Shown here: positions 61,614 to 64,000 of the stretch, one piece after another
Position numbering within the stretch: the first letter of the stretch is position 1
Layout: each line of letters opens with the position of its first letter
From: Anseranas semipalmata
Taxonomy: Eukaryota > Chordata > Aves > Anseriformes > Anseranatidae
DNA: 64,000 nt
Direction: 5' to 3'
Assembly (NCBI GenBank): GCA_013399115.1
Contig: VXAA01003938.1
Coordinates: 1,041,066 to 1,105,065 of the forward strand
Position numbers and translations under genes: made by a program
The notes under the pieces: generated by a model
What the model was told of the DNA's origin: nothing
Databases searched by the model: none
Seen by the model: only the letters and a program-made list of their open reading frames with translations

Positions 61614-64000
61614 ACTTTGGGACTGAAGCCTTCCTGATATGCTAAATCCCTTCTGAGTGAGAAGGCAAGACTCACAGAACCTTAGAGAGACAACAACCAA
61701 GCAGGGGTGTGGTTGTTCAATAACAGGGGACTCCCTGCCCTGGGAAAAGAGGAGTGCCATGGACGACTCATGCAGTTTGCATCATTTTAGGTAAACCAAA
61801 TAAATAGTGTTTAAAGCAAAGAGGGGAGTTGGACCTTGGGCTTCAGCACTTGCATGTTGCCTAAGGTTTTGTAGATGCATGTCCTCAGATACCTTATAGG
61901 TGATGTACTCTTGAAATGAGTATCTAATTAAACGCTAAAAACACCTATTGGGTTTTTTGGCTCAGCAAGTTTATCTCTTTGGCTGCATATTGTTCTTCTA
62001 TTAGAGGGCACAACAAGGGAAATACAGAGCACTCCTATAAGAGTGTGCCCGGGCAGGAGCGTGAAGCAACCTGCTACAAATGCCTTTGAAAAAACACCAC
62101 GATTTATATTGGAAGTATCAGTGAAGCTGTTGGCAATACTGTTCACAGTATCCATAATACCTACCAATCATACCACACACAGCAAGACTCTGAAGACTGT
62201 AGTACAGTTGGCTGCTCCTGATATCTGACTTTCCCAGAATTCATGTGTCAGTATATGCTGCATTTCTAGGGTTGTGTCCTCAACACAGAGGAAAGAAATC
62301 ATGGTAACATACACTTTATATCAAGTGCTATTTTTAAAGAGACTTATAAAAGCTTTATCTGGTGTTAAAGTACAGTTGCGCCTCTTCCAATGGAGTCAGC
62401 ACTCAGAGTTGCTCAGATTGGCCCTCAGCTGTTCTTCGAAGACAGTTTGTGAGCTCTGAACCTCCTGAGTTTACAGAGCTAAGGCTGAAAATCCCAGGAG
62501 AATAGGTTTTCCTGCAGTGCCCCTAGTTTCTAGGCCGGCCTAGATTGCACAGGAGTTGCAGGTTCTTGTAACATGGGTCAAACATTCATTTATCAGGGCT
62601 TTTGGGAACATGCACTGGTAGTATCTTTCAAGAAACTGCATGTGGTCGTGTGAGGTGACAGAAAAATAAGGTTTTTATTTCTTTCTTTCCACTACCCATA
62701 TAATGTGTATATGGTTTTATTTGGATCTGAAAAGACAGCAGGTGTCTGGGAAAGAGAATCAAGCTTTTCTAAATACTAACAAAAGCATGACCCACTGCCA
62801 ATCTTTTATGTGAAGAAAATTCTTGTCTTGATGGGAAACTATCCTAACTATCCTTAAGCATGCCACTTTTAATGAAGCCACCAAGACTGGTATTCTGTGC
62901 CCATGAGAAAACAGAGAAAATAAGTTATTATCTGAGCCACTTGCAGCCTGCCAGATTTGGAAAGAAGGATGAAACAGTGCTGCAGGGATTCTACAGTACT
63001 GCCATGACCACTCTGTTGAGTAACTCATAATGTATACACCTAACGAGGTAGTGTTAGTGCCTGGGTGGTGGACACTCAGAGGAGGTGGTGATAACCCCAT
63101 TGAACTCTCCTATATACTCAGATGCCTAGTAGCTCTGCTTCTGTGTGATGAGAGGAGGCTCAGTAAATGCAAAAATAGACAAACTGTTCCTGTAGAAAAA
63201 CAGAACAGAGAGACACCAGCAAGGGGCACACAAAACATCTGAAGAATTACTCCCCCGGGAGAAGAGAGCTTGAGATGACGCACTAGTGAAGACTCCGGTC
63301 TGGTCTGTTTTTTTAAGGCTTTTGAATTCCTCCCTCCCTTCCTGACCTTTTATGAACAGATCAGGGCCTTCTTTGAAAGCACCATGGGAGGATGCGAAAG
63401 TCCTCCTTTCCTTTCTGCTGGCAGCCTTTAGCAGGATGCTTCTCACACTTGTGCTAAGTGGGATTTAATGATATGACTACAACTGCACCAATTAAAGGAG
63501 AAGATAACCCATTAAGTGGTGTTGTTTCAGAACAGATAACCTGCAATTTGGAAGCAATCCGCTGTTTTAAGAACAGGGTACGCTTGTCCTACACTTGCCT
63601 ACAAGTCACGTCAGGTAAATAAAGCTCCTGTCTCCTAGGCAACCAGGACATCCACAACAAACCTTACCTGGCTTATCTAATTTCATTGCTATTGTGTGTC
63701 TGTAATTAGTCAGAGAAACAGACATGCCAAGGGAAAGTAGCTTGACTCATTGAACATCACATATACACTTCTTCCTTTTTCCCTGACAGGCTGCAGGATT
63801 TTGAAAGACACAATAGTGATCGAGTCATTGACATTTGCTCTCGGTGCCAAAGTCAGCTCGCATTCTCCATCAGAAACTCCTGTCAGATGTGATTGCATGC
63901 TCTATTTTTGGTTCTCAGAGGAAAAAGGCAAACAGATTTACACAGGTGTAGCTGGGATTATGACACGCTTCTTCACCTGTGTGAAAGAAAGAGTTTATTT
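61614..64000. other. Noncoding DNA, no gene seen
   Basis: No recognised repeat. ORFs of up to 113 codons carry no family motif. The last kilobase has somewhat more CpG than average (for example near 63540-63610 and 63820-63860) but not enough to call an element. The window ends without a feature running off the edge that I can detect. Confidence 0.6.

Noticed and set aside
1..64000. CRISPR arrays, bacterial operons, riboswitches, tRNA or rRNA genes, endogenous retrovirus
   Set aside because: No regularly spaced direct repeats, Shine-Dalgarno/ORF tiling, cloverleaf boxes, rRNA words, paired LTRs or gag/pol/env-like ORFs were found. The reverse-transcriptase similarity present is CR1.

Overview
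This window looks like bird nuclear DNA with no recognisable protein-coding gene. The main evidence is the repeat content. Every interspersed element I can name is a CR1 non-LTR retrotransposon. One of them ends in the tandem ATTCTATG-type tail that is characteristic of avian CR1, and there is no SINE family. Base composition is moderately AT-rich, poly-A/poly-T runs are common, interspersed repeats are sparse (very roughly 4 kb of 64 kb), and there is one large assembly gap (45100-45745). I cannot name the species or chromosome.

Layout. Positions 1-8467 are single-copy noncoding DNA with a 35-base A run (4951-4985) and a CpG-retaining block (7201-7770). An old, heavily mutated CR1 lies at 8468-9275 (minus). 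A younger CR1 3' end with an internal deletion lies at 12311-12593 (minus). Another ancient CR1 relic is at 16345-16660 (minus). A second CpG-retaining block is at 17920-18470. The best preserved gap-free CR1, carrying the C-terminal part of ORF2, is at 25878-26647 (plus). A faint CR1 3' end is at 33816-33890 (minus). The longest CR1, interrupted by the gap, is at 44741-46029 (minus). A short CR1 3' end is at 61378-61613 (plus). Between these lie microsatellites and otherwise featureless sequence.

No open reading frame outside the CR1 copies resembles a protein family I know; the predicted ORFs are short and scattered at the density expected by chance. A few stretches have good splice-site grammar and could be exons of an unrecognised transcript: plus strand 37671-37760, 42163-42310, 52347-52455 and 53357-53377 (a 21-nt potential microexon), and minus strand 32707-32823. 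These are hypotheses. The whole window could equally be intergenic or sit inside a large intron. I found no tRNA, rRNA, CRISPR array, retroviral provirus or bacterial-type operon, and no convincing new biological system.
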